Positions 1 to 7,884 of a stretch of DNA of 64,000 nucleotides are shown in pieces. Position 1 is the stretch's first letter. Every line of letters begins with the position of its first letter. A program made the position numbers and the translations under genes. The notes beneath the pieces are model-generated. The model searched no databases. It was not told the origin of the DNA and saw only the letters and a program-made list of their open reading frames with translations. The DNA comes from Cyanobacteria bacterium FACHB-63 (GTDB lineage Bacteria > Cyanobacteriota > Cyanobacteriia > Leptolyngbyales > Leptolyngbyaceae): positions 124,001 through 188,000 of the forward strand of contig JACJNX010000031.1 in assembly GCA_014695255.1 (NCBI GenBank), read 5' to 3'.

Positions 1-136
1 AAGGCGCTCCGAAGCGAGAAGATGTTCCGATCGAGACACCAAAACCAGAAGAGCGAACGCCATAACCAGCTTGAGCGGGCAACATCGGTGCAAGCGCAAC
101 CGCCCCTGCAACCATACAAGAAATTAGTTTGAACAT
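1..136 (-). CDS. Secreted protein, 5' part only (runs off the window)
   Basis: The reading frame opens with MFKLISCMVAGAVALAPMLP, a clear signal peptide, followed by AQA before GYGVR, a plausible signal peptidase I site after residue 23. After that the chain is rich in glycine and serine (GYGVRSSGFGVSIG). Only about 45 residues lie in the window because the gene continues past base 1. The product is probably periplasmic or extracellular. No family can be assigned from this fragment. Confidence 0.6.
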   Translation of the reverse strand, partial: MFKLISCMVAGAVALAPMLPAQAGYGVRSSGFGVSIGTSSRFGAP

Positions 137-189
137 AGCATCCCCGAAGATGAAGAGAAGTTAAGTCGATCGATGCACCGCTTAGACTG

Positions 190-1431
190 TTAATTTCGAG
201 GGCTTGGCGGACACGTTCCGTGTAGCGAAGCTACCGCATTTCCGGCAATCCAGCCTGTTGTCCAAGCACTTTGAAAGTTAAAACCACCTGTAATACCATC
301 AATATCCAATATTTCACCCGCGAAATAAAGACCTGGACAGCATCGGCTTTCCATTGTTTTAAAGTTAATTTCCTTGAGATTCACTCCACCGCAGGTTACA
401 AATTCTTCTTTAAACGCGCCTTTCCCAGCTATTTGATAACTACCTTGTGTGAGTTCCTGAATCAACTGATTCAGGGTTCTGTTAGATAGCTCTGCCCAGC
501 GGCGATCGCGATCGATTCCGACTGCTTCCGTTAACCGTTCCCATAAGCGACGCGGCAACATGACTGGACAATTGGCGGCGATCGTTTTTTGCGGAATTTG
601 ACCCCTCACGGCTGTTAATTCTTGCCGCAATTGTTCCGGGTTCTGTTTGGGCAACCAGTTAATCGTCAGTTTTGCTCGATAGTTGTGATCGTGAAGTTCC
701 CTGGCTGCCCATGCAGAAAGCTTTAACACCGCAGGCGCACTTAAGCCCCAATGCGTGATTAATAAAGCTCCGGTCTGTTCAAATTTGGATTCTCCGACTT
801 GCAACTTCAGCCGAGCAGAATCAACGGAAACACCCGCGAGATCAGTCAAGCGATCGTCGCGCACATTGAACGTAAACAGCGATGGAACCGGATTGATGAT
901 TGAATGTCCCAAAGCTCTGGCAAATTCATAACCGTGGGGATTGCTTCCGGTTGCAATCAGGACGCGATCGGCAGTCAGAACGTCACCAGAGCGGAGTTCG
1001 ATCGCGAATTCATCACCCAATTTTGTCACAGATTTTACCGGAGCTTGCGTGTAGATTTTCACGCCTAAGTCGGCTGCTTGATCAAATAAACAATCTGCGA
1101 TCGTGCGTGAATCATCAGTAATCGGAAAAATGCGTCCGTCGGCTTCGGTTTTGAGCTTGACATTGCGATCGGTGAACCATTCGATCGTATGTTTTGCTTG
1201 GAACTGTGAAAATGCGCCTCGGAGTGCTTTTCCGCCTCTTGGATAGTGCTGCACTAATAAAGACGGCTCAAAACACGCATGAGTGACATTACAACGACCC
1301 CCGCCCGAAATCAGCACTTTCGATAAACATTGCCGCCCTGCTTCGAGCAACGTTACTTCTATACCCGATTGCGCGGCACAAATCGCCCCAAAAAATCCTG
1401 CTGCTCCACCGCCAATAACAACTAATTTCAC
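190..1431 (-). CDS. NAD(P)/FAD-dependent oxidoreductase, BaiN/HI0933 family
   Basis: A 413-residue flavoprotein. It has an N-terminal Rossmann dinucleotide motif GGGAAG at residues 7-12, the family hallmark SGGGRCNVT at 42-50, and the C-terminal FAD-binding segment YFAGEILDIDGITGGFNFQ. This family (YhiN/HI0933/BaiN) is widespread and largely uncharacterised; BaiN of gut bacteria reduces bile-acid intermediates, which says little about the role here. The length is normal for the family. After the expected end (GWIAGNAVA) come about 13 extra residues encoded by a small palindromic repeat at 211-234, so the C-terminus looks extended by a repeat insertion. The start is ATG at 1431. It is monocistronic as far as can be seen. 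Confidence 0.85.
   Translation of the reverse strand: MKLVVIGGGAAGFFGAICAAQSGIEVTLLEAGRQCLSKVLISGGGRCNVTHACFEPSLLVQHYPRGGKALRGAFSQFQAKHTIEWFTDRNVKLKTEADGRIFPITDDSRTIADCLFDQAADLGVKIYTQAPVKSVTKLGDEFAIELRSGDVLTADRVLIATGSNPHGYEFARALGHSIINPVPSLFTFNVRDDRLTDLAGVSVDSARLKLQVGESKFEQTGALLITHWGLSAPAVLKLSAWAARELHDHNYRAKLTINWLPKQNPEQLRQELTAVRGQIPQKTIAANCPVMLPRRLWERLTEAVGIDRDRRWAELSNRTLNQLIQELTQGSYQIAGKGAFKEEFVTCGGVNLKEINFKTMESRCCPGLYFAGEILDIDGITGGFNFQSAWTTGWIAGNAVASLHGTCPPSPRN
211..234. repeat. Small dispersed palindromic repeat inside the 3' end of the BaiN-like gene
   Basis: Two overlapping five-base-pair hairpins lie side by side: ACACG-TTC-CGTGT at 211-223 and GTAGC-GAA-GCTAC at 222-234. The GTAGCGAAGC motif recurs at 21244 upstream of the carbonic anhydrase gene. 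Such short palindromes are scattered in many cyanobacterial genomes. This one adds codons to the end of the oxidoreductase. Confidence 0.5.
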
Positions 1432-1538
1432 CGCTCTATTTCCCCCAGTGCAATCTTGATCTTAGGCGATTCGATCGCAAGACAGACTCAGAAATACAGT
1501 GTGCAAGATTAAGATTTGAGAAACCAGAATGAATTAAT

Positions 1539-2009
1539 ATGCAACTTCATCGGGACAAGACTATTGCACGATTGCGATCGCTCACCCATCTGCTTGATAA
1601 TGCCTTTCCAATCCCAGGAACAAAATACCGCGTCGGGATTGATCCGATCATTGGGTTGTTGCCGGGGGGTGGAGATGTAGCGATGTCGTTTGTTTCGTCC
1701 TACATCCTGATCGAAGCCGCACGGTTGGGTTTGCCTCGCCCAACTTTGCTCCGAATGTTGTGGAATTTGATTCTTGATGCGTTGCTTGGAATCGTTCCCA
1801 TGGCGGGCGACTTTGTTGATCTCGCTTGGAAGGCAAACAGTAAAAATCTCGCACTAATTGAGGCGCATTTAGCGAAACCAGGAAAACAAGCGAAAGCAGA
1901 TTATTTGTTTGTGGCGTTGCTGATTGTAATCTTTCTTGCAGTCGTGATTGCGTTAGGAATGTTGACGGTGTTGGTTATTAGCACCATTTGGAATGCGATC
2001 GCGGCGTAG
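1539..2009 (+). CDS. DUF4112 family membrane protein
   Basis: A 156-residue protein matching the DUF4112 pattern: an N-terminal LTHLLDNAFPIPGTKYRVG segment, the sequence IDPIIGLLPGGGDVAM, and LLGIVPMAGDFVDLAWKAN. Hydrophobic stretches at about residues 45-60, 78-92 and 122-150 suggest an inner-membrane protein whose last helix spans the membrane. The function of the family is unknown. It stands alone between the divergent BaiN-like gene and a co-directional hypothetical gene that starts 46 bases downstream, so the two may share a transcript. Confidence 0.8.
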   Translation: MQLHRDKTIARLRSLTHLLDNAFPIPGTKYRVGIDPIIGLLPGGGDVAMSFVSSYILIEAARLGLPRPTLLRMLWNLILDALLGIVPMAGDFVDLAWKANSKNLALIEAHLAKPGKQAKADYLFVALLIVIFLAVVIALGMLTVLVISTIWNAIAA

Positions 2010-2055
2010 CGCAGCAAAGATGCAATAATGATGCGGCTGTTTTTTTCTTGTCGCA

Positions 2056-3120
2056 ATGCCGCGAACCACTCTCCTCACTCCCGAAGCCCTGGAGCCGACC
2101 GAATTCAAGTTTGATCTACCCGATCCGAATGACGATCGCATTGCAGAACTTGAATTTCAGCAGCAAATTGAGCAAGCGTGGCAGGTGTGCGATCGTTTCG
2201 ATTTGCAGACAGATATTTGGCGGGGACGAATTCTTAGAGCAGTCCGAGAGCGCGAAAAGCGATCGGGAGAAGGTCGGGGAATCGGATTTCTTAACTGGTT
2301 GAAAGATCGCGAAATCAGCAAGACTCAAGCTTATAAACTCATCGAACTTGCAAACAGCGCAGACACGCTTCTTGCAGGCGGACACATTGAGCCTGAAGAT
2401 GTGAATCGATTTAGCAAGCAAGCCTTTGTCGAAACGGCTCAATCAGAGCCAGAAGTGCAGCAGCTCGTTGGCGATGCGGCAAAACGGGGCGATCGCATTA
2501 CTCGTCGTGAAGTGCGCCAACTCTCCGACGATTGGACAGCGATGAGTTCAGACTTGCTACCCGAAGAGATTCGCGAGAAAGTCGTGGATCAAACGATTCC
2601 CACTCGTTATGTTGCACCTTTGGTCAAACATCTGCAAAAACTACCCGAATCGCATCAAGCTTCAATTCGACAAGCGATCGCCGACCATCCCGATCTCGAT
2701 ACCTTGAAGCAAGCAACCGGAGAAGCTCGATCGCTCTCGCGCTATCTAGAAGCGGCTCCCCAAGTGCAAGCGTTGAATGACGAATCGATCGACATCGAGA
2801 ACGCACTTGATGAAGCGATGCGGTTAGGTTGCCTCAATTCTGCCGCAGAATTAGTAAACCAAGCCGCACAGCTAGAGCAAGCGATCGCTAAACTCTATAC
2901 CACTTGGAAACGGGTCAATACTTTGTCTGACAAGCTCTACGAGGATACGGGCGCAAGTACTCCAAATCTGCGATCAATGTTGAAATCACTAGAGCGGCTG
3001 TCTAATGATTCGATCGAATTCTACTTTGGCGATCCGCGAGGCGAGAACTTTTCGCACACCATTCGCCTCAAACTAGAAGACGATCGCATCTCAGATGGCG
3101 GTAGTGCGATAGACCTGTAG
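2056..3120 (+). CDS. Hypothetical protein with a helix-turn-helix-like N-terminal region
   Basis: A soluble, charged 354-residue protein. Residues about 45-110 (WQVCDRFDLQTDIWRGRILRAV, then FLNWLKDREISKTQAYKLIE) look like a DNA-binding region. The stretch SKTQAYKLIELAN resembles the recognition part of a helix-turn-helix found in ParB-like or plasmid-partition proteins. The middle is helical and rich in E, Q and R, with coiled-coil character around residues 255-300. The C-terminal 40 residues (IEFYFGDPRGENFSHTIRLKLEDD) look like a separate small beta domain. No catalytic motif is evident. DNA binding is inferred from the pattern only. A large stem-loop (3147-3194) follows the stop codon. Confidence 0.7.
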   Translation: MPRTTLLTPEALEPTEFKFDLPDPNDDRIAELEFQQQIEQAWQVCDRFDLQTDIWRGRILRAVREREKRSGEGRGIGFLNWLKDREISKTQAYKLIELANSADTLLAGGHIEPEDVNRFSKQAFVETAQSEPEVQQLVGDAAKRGDRITRREVRQLSDDWTAMSSDLLPEEIREKVVDQTIPTRYVAPLVKHLQKLPESHQASIRQAIADHPDLDTLKQATGEARSLSRYLEAAPQVQALNDESIDIENALDEAMRLGCLNSAAELVNQAAQLEQAIAKLYTTWKRVNTLSDKLYEDTGASTPNLRSMLKSLERLSNDSIEFYFGDPRGENFSHTIRLKLEDDRISDGGSAIDL

Positions 3121-3146
3121 CTTAACGCTCTTTCGCACAGACGCAA

Positions 3147-3194
3147 GTAAAGACGCGATGTAGGTGCAGCAAAGCTCCTACATCGCGTCTTTAC
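3147..3194. repeat. 18-bp perfect inverted repeat, probable terminator or dispersed hairpin
   Basis: GTAAAGACGCGATGTAGG (3147-3164) is perfectly complementary to 3177-3194, with a 12-base loop. It lies between the convergent 2056-3120 gene and the small minus-strand gene at 3210-3350. No long T-tract follows, so it could be a dispersed repeat rather than a simple intrinsic terminator. Confidence 0.7.
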
Positions 3195-3209
3195 AAAGCT
3201 ACACCGGGA

Positions 3210-3350
3210 TTAACGATCGCTCGATCGTCTCAGATAGACCCAATGGCGGTAGTTCGGGTGAACATGACCTTCGGGTTCACGATGCAAGTCTGCTTCCGGT
3301 TCAACGGGCTTACGATTTCTGTCTGATTTCTGACGATTAAACAATTTCAT
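3210..3350 (-). CDS. Small basic hypothetical protein (46 aa)
   Basis: A short reading frame preceded by a strong ribosome binding site (GAGGAG, seven bases before the ATG at 3350). It encodes 46 residues beginning MKLFNRQKSDRNRKPVEPEA and ending HPNYRHWVYLRRSSDR. The product is basic, has no signal peptide or membrane segment, and contains a histidine/proline-rich middle (HREPEGHVHP). I do not recognise it. The strong Shine-Dalgarno sequence and biased composition make it more likely real than not. Confidence 0.5.
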   Translation of the reverse strand: MKLFNRQKSDRNRKPVEPEADLHREPEGHVHPNYRHWVYLRRSSDR

Positions 3351-3519
3351 GAGAGTCCTCCTCAATTGAAGTGATTGCAGGAGGCACTTTCAAACCTGTC
3401 ACCATACTCGGCTAAGGCAGCCTTATCGTATGTCCGAATCTTTTACTGTGCCTTATACTACTATTCTACAATACTCTATGCTTCGCATTCGACTAAAGAG
3501 AGATTTTTGAGCGCAACTC

Positions 3520-4107
3520 TCACCGGAAAAACTCGGCAACCGCACAATCAAACTTTGGAAGCAATGCAGAAGTTAATGTGTCTTGCGAAAACAAGGTAGA
3601 AACGAGTTGAAGCAGAGCATCTTGACGGCGATACACTTCTAACTGTTGAATTCGCCAATCGAGAATCCAATACTCCTGCACTCCGCGTTCTGCGTATAGC
3701 TTCAACTTGGTTTCGCGCTCGGCAAAGCCGTGCCGAAGGCAACCGCGTCGCTCATTCTGCGTTCCGGGAGAGAGCACCTCGACGATCAGTTCTGGGGCGA
3801 TCGTAAAATGTCCTTCTTCATCGACTCCCACAGCTAACCGCTCATTGCTAATCCAGATGACATCTGGAATGACATTATCTGCATCGTCAAAAATCACTCC
3901 CGGAGTTGGCACTGCTTGCCCCAATTGGGATGTGCCTGACCAAACATTCAGCACTTGATAGGCTTGTCCAATCGCTTTCTAATGCTTCCAGTGCGGAGCG
4001 CGGGTCCTAATCAGATATCCATCAATAATTTCATAGCGATTACTGCTCTCAGGCAGAAGCTTGAGATCTTCGGTCGTCCAGTAGACTCGATTTGCTGCTT
4101 GAGACAT
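3520..4107 (-). pseudogene. Uma2 family (DUF820) nuclease-like gene, interrupted by TAG and carrying a repeat insertion
   Basis: Read from the ATG at 4107, the frame gives MSQAANRVYWTTEDLKLLPE and then RAPHWKH, followed by TAG at 3981-3979 (codon 43), then KAIGQAYQVLNVWSG and the rest of an Uma2 protein to 3520 in the same frame. Family members usually have glutamine at the stop position (HWKHQ), so CAG to TAG is likely. A second lesion is a 24-base in-frame insertion at 3721-3744 that places GCLRHGFA inside the conserved NERR-ETKLKLYAERG segment. Uma2 proteins have a PD-(D/E)XK-like fold, are very numerous in cyanobacteria, and have no settled function. Translation could restart at 3954 (MLNVWSGTSQ), giving a truncated product. 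Confidence 0.75.
3721..3744. repeat. 24-bp palindromic repeat inserted in frame in the Uma2 gene
   Basis: The plus strand has GGCAAAGCCGTGCCGAAGGC followed by AACC. Its core, with the preceding C, is CGGCA-aagccg-TGCCG. Removing these 24 bases restores the usual Uma2 sequence NERRERETK, so the element was inserted without breaking the frame. Confidence 0.55.
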
Positions 4108-4163
4108 AAGGACAGAAGCTTAGAGGATGCTGTTATTGTAGCCATTTTGTATGAACGCTAGAA

Positions 4164-5483
4164 TCATCGTTTTCCATTCCAGCGCAGCACTACAACTTCT
4201 TCGCGGATCTGTTCTTTCGTTGCAGTTGCTAATCGAGTTCTAAACAAATCAATGTTCACTACTTCATAGCCCAGTTCACTAGCAATGTCTGCTAATAGTT
4301 GCCCTGTCCGAATCATCACGCGGAGATATGACGCTTGATCTCCAACTACATAAGCAAGTTGAGCGCCCGGACGCAGCGCGGAACGTAATTCAGCTAAATG
4401 CTTTGCCATTCCGCCAAAATACAGCTTAGTGACGCGAGCATACATTCGTTCAAACCCGCTTGTTTTCCCAAGCTCAATCCGGCGATCTTCAATCTCTTGA
4501 GCAATGCGTTGAATCTCAGGAAAATGCGACACCCATCGATCGTCATCATCAACTTTATAAACTCCGCGTGTGTTCGATCGCACTAATCCCCGCTTCATTG
4601 CTTGCAGTTCAGCTTTATTGTTGATAAAGCCAAGCAGCACCGATTCAAGCCGCGTTGTGCGCGTGTAGTCTTTCTCGTTCGGATAAGGCGGTGAAGTAAT
4701 CACGGCATCAATCGAATCTGGTGCGAGAATCTGTCCGGCGTTGCGTGAATCTGCATGATGCACGATCGCTTCAGTTTCAGCTTGAGAGGCTAAGGTGCGT
4801 AGATCGTTAGCAGTGATTCGCACTGCCTGTAGCCACGACTCAATCACAGGCGCGTCAGATTTCGCCGTCCCGATGCTCACTTCTGGTCTAAATCGTAAGT
4901 TACTAATCGAGAATACTAAAGCTTTTGCTAGTGCAAGCTGAATGTGAGCATCATAGCGATCGTCTGAATGTCGCTGGATTTCCTCAAGCAGCACTAGAGT
5001 TTTATCCAGTGGAACAGGACTGATAGAATCGGCTAACAATAGCTTTTGGACTTCTTCGGTTAGAGTTCGGGGTTGTCGTGGCTGACGTTGCAGCGCTTCT
5101 GCGGTAGTCGCAATGTCTTCTGCGTGTCGAATTAAAGTATCAGGATCAACCGTCCAATTGAGTTTCGTTCTACAGGCAAATGCTGCCATTGCATTCGCTT
5201 CAATTCCAACGCTCTTAATGCCTAATTTTTTGCACTCAACCGGAGTCGTTCCAGTCCCACAAAACGGATCGAGCACTCGCTGAGATGAATCAATTTCAAA
5301 TCTCTGCAAATACTCTCGAACCAAGTGCGGCGGGTAAGAAAGCACAAAGCGATACCAATCGTGGGCTGATCGATCTTCGGGTCGAAGTTGATTGATCTCT
5401 ACGCCTTTGCGGTTTGAATTTGGAACTGCAATCGGTAGCGATAGCTGGGTCGGTATTGGCGATTCAACTTCGGCATTTGGCAT
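4164..5483 (-). CDS. Orphan site-specific DNA methyltransferase (probably N4-cytosine or N6-adenine)
   Basis: A 439-residue amino-methyltransferase. Residues 72-78 (DPFCGTG) form the S-adenosylmethionine-binding motif I, and residues 263-269 (TSPPYPN) the catalytic motif IV. The TSPPY form is typical of N4-cytosine enzymes, although some N6-adenine enzymes share it. Motif I precedes motif IV by about 190 residues. The C-terminus (AYVVGDQASY, REEVVVLRW) is intact. No restriction endonuclease or specificity subunit lies nearby, so this is probably a solitary epigenetic or protective methylase, which is common in cyanobacteria. The start is ATG at 5483. The target site cannot be read from the sequence. 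Confidence 0.85.
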   Translation of the reverse strand: MPNAEVESPIPTQLSLPIAVPNSNRKGVEINQLRPEDRSAHDWYRFVLSYPPHLVREYLQRFEIDSSQRVLDPFCGTGTTPVECKKLGIKSVGIEANAMAAFACRTKLNWTVDPDTLIRHAEDIATTAEALQRQPRQPRTLTEEVQKLLLADSISPVPLDKTLVLLEEIQRHSDDRYDAHIQLALAKALVFSISNLRFRPEVSIGTAKSDAPVIESWLQAVRITANDLRTLASQAETEAIVHHADSRNAGQILAPDSIDAVITSPPYPNEKDYTRTTRLESVLLGFINNKAELQAMKRGLVRSNTRGVYKVDDDDRWVSHFPEIQRIAQEIEDRRIELGKTSGFERMYARVTKLYFGGMAKHLAELRSALRPGAQLAYVVGDQASYLRVMIRTGQLLADIASELGYEVVNIDLFRTRLATATKEQIREEVVVLRWNGKR

Positions 5484-5576
5484 ATCTTACGGGATCGATC
5501 GCGAAACGATTTGGATGCAATCTGCACAAGATTACTACGAAACGCTAGAAACAGCGCTAATTTACGCTGGATTCGA

Positions 5577-7247
5577 TCAAATTTGAGCGATCCAACGGTT
5601 TGCGATCGGCATTCTCCATCCGGTTCCAAAGGCGCGATCGGTGACTTTTAATCCGGGTGGTGCTTGCTTGCGCTTGAATTCTGCAATCCGCACTAACTTA
5701 ACGACTCGTTCGACGATCGCGGCTTCATGTCCGGCGGCAACAATTTCGGCGGGGGCTTGATGCTGGTGAATGTATCGATCGAGAATGTCATCTAACACAT
5801 CGTATTCTGGCAGTGAGTCTTGATCTTTCTGACCAGGCTTTAATTCTGCACTAGGCGGTTTTACAAGCACGTTCACGGGGATGATTTCTTGCGATCGATT
5901 GATCCATTCACACAGCTTGTAGACTTTTGTTTTGGGCACATCTGCGATCGCGGCTAATCCACCATTCATATCTCCGTATAAGGTGCAATATCCGACTGCA
6001 ATCTCTGATTTGTTTCCGGTTGAAACTAAGAGATGTCCAAACTTGTTCGACACTGCCATCAACAAAGTGCCGCGAATTCTAGACTGTAAGTTCTCTTCTG
6101 CAAGTCCGAATGGAGTTCCTGCAAACAATGGATCAAGCGTATGATCAAAGCACTCCATGACTGTTCCGATCTCCAATGTTTGCGTCTGAACTCCTAGACT
6201 CTGAGCAAGATTGAGTGCATCTTGAATAGAATGATCAGAACTATAGGGAGAAGGCATCAGAATGCCGAGAACATTATCTTGACCCACTGCTTCGGCTGCG
6301 ATCGCGGCAATCAAGGATGAATCAATTCCACCACTCAAACCCAACACAATCTTAGAAAAGCCACATTTACGGGCATAATCTCGCACCCCTAAAACTAAAG
6401 CTGACCATAGTTCAGCTTCTTCGCAATCGGGAGCTTCTACGATCGTACTATCCTCAAAATCCTGTGTTGCAGGATTGTACTCAACCGTTAGCCAATCTTC
6501 TTCAAAGCTAATCGATCGTGCAATCAATTCCCCTTTTCGATTGATTGCAAAGCTTGCGCCATCAAAGATCAGGTCATCATTTCCACCAACCTGATTGGCA
6601 TAGATTAAAGGTTGCTTGAATCGCAATGCTCCATGTTGCAACATAGCTTCTCTTAGCTTTCGCTTTCCAACTGTGTAGGGAGAGGCTGAAAGGTTAATTG
6701 TGAGCGCTACACCTGCTTTAGCGAGATCTGCGATCGGGTTCAATGCGTAAGTTCGTTTGCCCCAGAATTCTTCATCGTTCCAAAGATCCTCGCAGATTGT
6801 GACCCCAATCCGAACTCCATCTAGCTCAAACTGATTTGGCTGATTTCCCGGTTCAAAATAGCGATCCTCATCAAACACATCGTAAGTTGGCAGTAAGCGC
6901 TTGTGAAAGACTTGCAGAATGTTGCCTTTCTCAATCAATGCCACACTGTTAAACAATGGTTTTCCACCTGTCGAGAGCGATCGAACATTTGCCTCAACGG
7001 TTCCTATTAACACCGCTACACCTTCAGGAATGTTTGCTGCAAGCTCCGAAAGTTGCTTTGCCATTGTTGCAATAAAGTTTGGATCAAGCAGCAGATCACG
7101 CGGTGGATAACCACAAAGCGATAGTTCGGGAGTGAGCAGTAAGCGAACATTCTCAGAGGCTGCACGATCGGCAGCTTGAAGAATCTTGTTCGCGTTGCCT
7201 TGGATATCTCCGATCGTGGGATTGAGTTGTGCGATCGCAATTTTCAT
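5577..7247 (-). CDS. nadE: Glutamine-dependent NAD+ synthetase
   Basis: This enzyme converts nicotinate adenine dinucleotide to NAD+ using glutamine and ATP. The N-terminal nitrilase-type glutaminase domain carries the catalytic triad at about E41, K116 and C152 (ICEDLW). The C-terminal synthetase domain has the PP-loop SGGIDSS at about 305-311, followed by STGNKSE and LYGDMNGG. The length of 556 residues is normal. Two start codons lie in tandem (ATGATG at 7250 and 7247). The second overlaps the TGA of the ancestral hepT frame (TGATG), so the gene was probably translationally coupled to hepT. With pncB, nadD and nrtR upstream it completes a nicotinate-to-NAD route. Confidence 0.95.
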   Translation of the reverse strand: MKIAIAQLNPTIGDIQGNANKILQAADRAASENVRLLLTPELSLCGYPPRDLLLDPNFIATMAKQLSELAANIPEGVAVLIGTVEANVRSLSTGGKPLFNSVALIEKGNILQVFHKRLLPTYDVFDEDRYFEPGNQPNQFELDGVRIGVTICEDLWNDEEFWGKRTYALNPIADLAKAGVALTINLSASPYTVGKRKLREAMLQHGALRFKQPLIYANQVGGNDDLIFDGASFAINRKGELIARSISFEEDWLTVEYNPATQDFEDSTIVEAPDCEEAELWSALVLGVRDYARKCGFSKIVLGLSGGIDSSLIAAIAAEAVGQDNVLGILMPSPYSSDHSIQDALNLAQSLGVQTQTLEIGTVMECFDHTLDPLFAGTPFGLAEENLQSRIRGTLLMAVSNKFGHLLVSTGNKSEIAVGYCTLYGDMNGGLAAIADVPKTKVYKLCEWINRSQEIIPVNVLVKPPSAELKPGQKDQDSLPEYDVLDDILDRYIHQHQAPAEIVAAGHEAAIVERVVKLVRIAEFKRKQAPPGLKVTDRAFGTGWRMPIANRWIAQI

Positions 7248-7581
7248 CATTCAATTTCCTGCAAAATCAATTCAACTTGCTGTTTAAGGGTCGTAAATCT
7301 TCTTCAACAACTGCCCAAACAATCTCAACATTTACTCTGAAATACTCGTGCACTCAAACATTACGCAATCCAATGACCTGCTCCCAAGGTAAACTTGGAA
7401 ATTGAAGTTTTAAGTCTACAGAGACTGCTCTTGCTGCTTCTCCAATTGTTTGGAGATGGTAAGCAATCCAAACTTGAATAAGTTGATTTTGATCGAAAAC
7501 GTTTTTCCCCTGTTCTGCATATTGTTCGATTCGAGCGATCGCTTCGAGAATATCTTGCAATCTTTCGCTATCTTTTCTCAT
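7247..7581 (-). pseudogene. hepT: HepT-type HEPN ribonuclease toxin, inactivated
   Basis: Residues 1-75 (MRKDSERLQDILEAIARIEQ to GLRNV) match HepT/DUF86. An in-frame TGA at 7356-7354 then falls between R73 and the histidine of the catalytic RX4HXY motif (RNV-stop-VHEYF). Reading on gives VHEYFRVNVEIVWAVVEEDL, clearly the rest of the family. A one-base deletion near 7288 then shifts the frame; the original frame continues KQQVELILQEIE and ends in TGA overlapping the nadE start. The gene therefore has two lesions. HEPN toxins of this family cleave RNA and are neutralised by the MntA nucleotidyltransferase, which modifies the motif tyrosine. Without H78 and Y80 the protein cannot be toxic. Confidence 0.85.
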
Positions 7582-7874
7582 AACGGAATTGCCTCTTTCA
7601 GCACCCGTTCTCGAATTCGATCTTTCAAGCCTTTTTCAGTTGCAACATCCACTTCTCGCCCTAGTAAATCCTCAAGATCCTGAATCAATCCTACGGGAAA
7701 CCAGGGACTCCGATCTTTTCCCATTTCAACTAAGAAGTCTACATCGCTCTCATCATCTGCTTCACCTCGCGCCACGGAGCCGAAGACCCTGATATTGTAA
7801 GCGCCGTGCTTCTGAGCGATCGCTAATATTGCTTCTCGCTTATCTGCTAATAGTTCCTCGATTCCAAGTCCCAT
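7578..7874 (-). CDS. mntA: MntA-type minimal nucleotidyltransferase antitoxin
   Basis: A 98-residue protein with the pol-beta nucleotidyltransferase signature GSX10DXD: G32-S33 (FGSVARGE) and D44-V-D46 (SDVDFLVEM). In characterised hepT-mntA modules this enzyme adds AMP units to the HEPN toxin and neutralises it. Here the catalytic residues are intact. The gene overlaps the broken hepT start by four bases, so the pair was one operon. It lies between nrtR (11-base gap) and hepT/nadE, all on one strand, so it may still be transcribed as part of the NAD cluster. Confidence 0.88.
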   Translation of the reverse strand: MGLGIEELLADKREAILAIAQKHGAYNIRVFGSVARGEADDESDVDFLVEMGKDRSPWFPVGLIQDLEDLLGREVDVATEKGLKDRIRERVLKEAIPL

Positions 7875-7884
7875 AATTCCAATC

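Noticed and set aside
4164-5483. Restriction-modification system
   Set aside because: Only a methyltransferase is present; neighbours are nadE and a broken Uma2 gene, and no endonuclease or specificity gene was seen.
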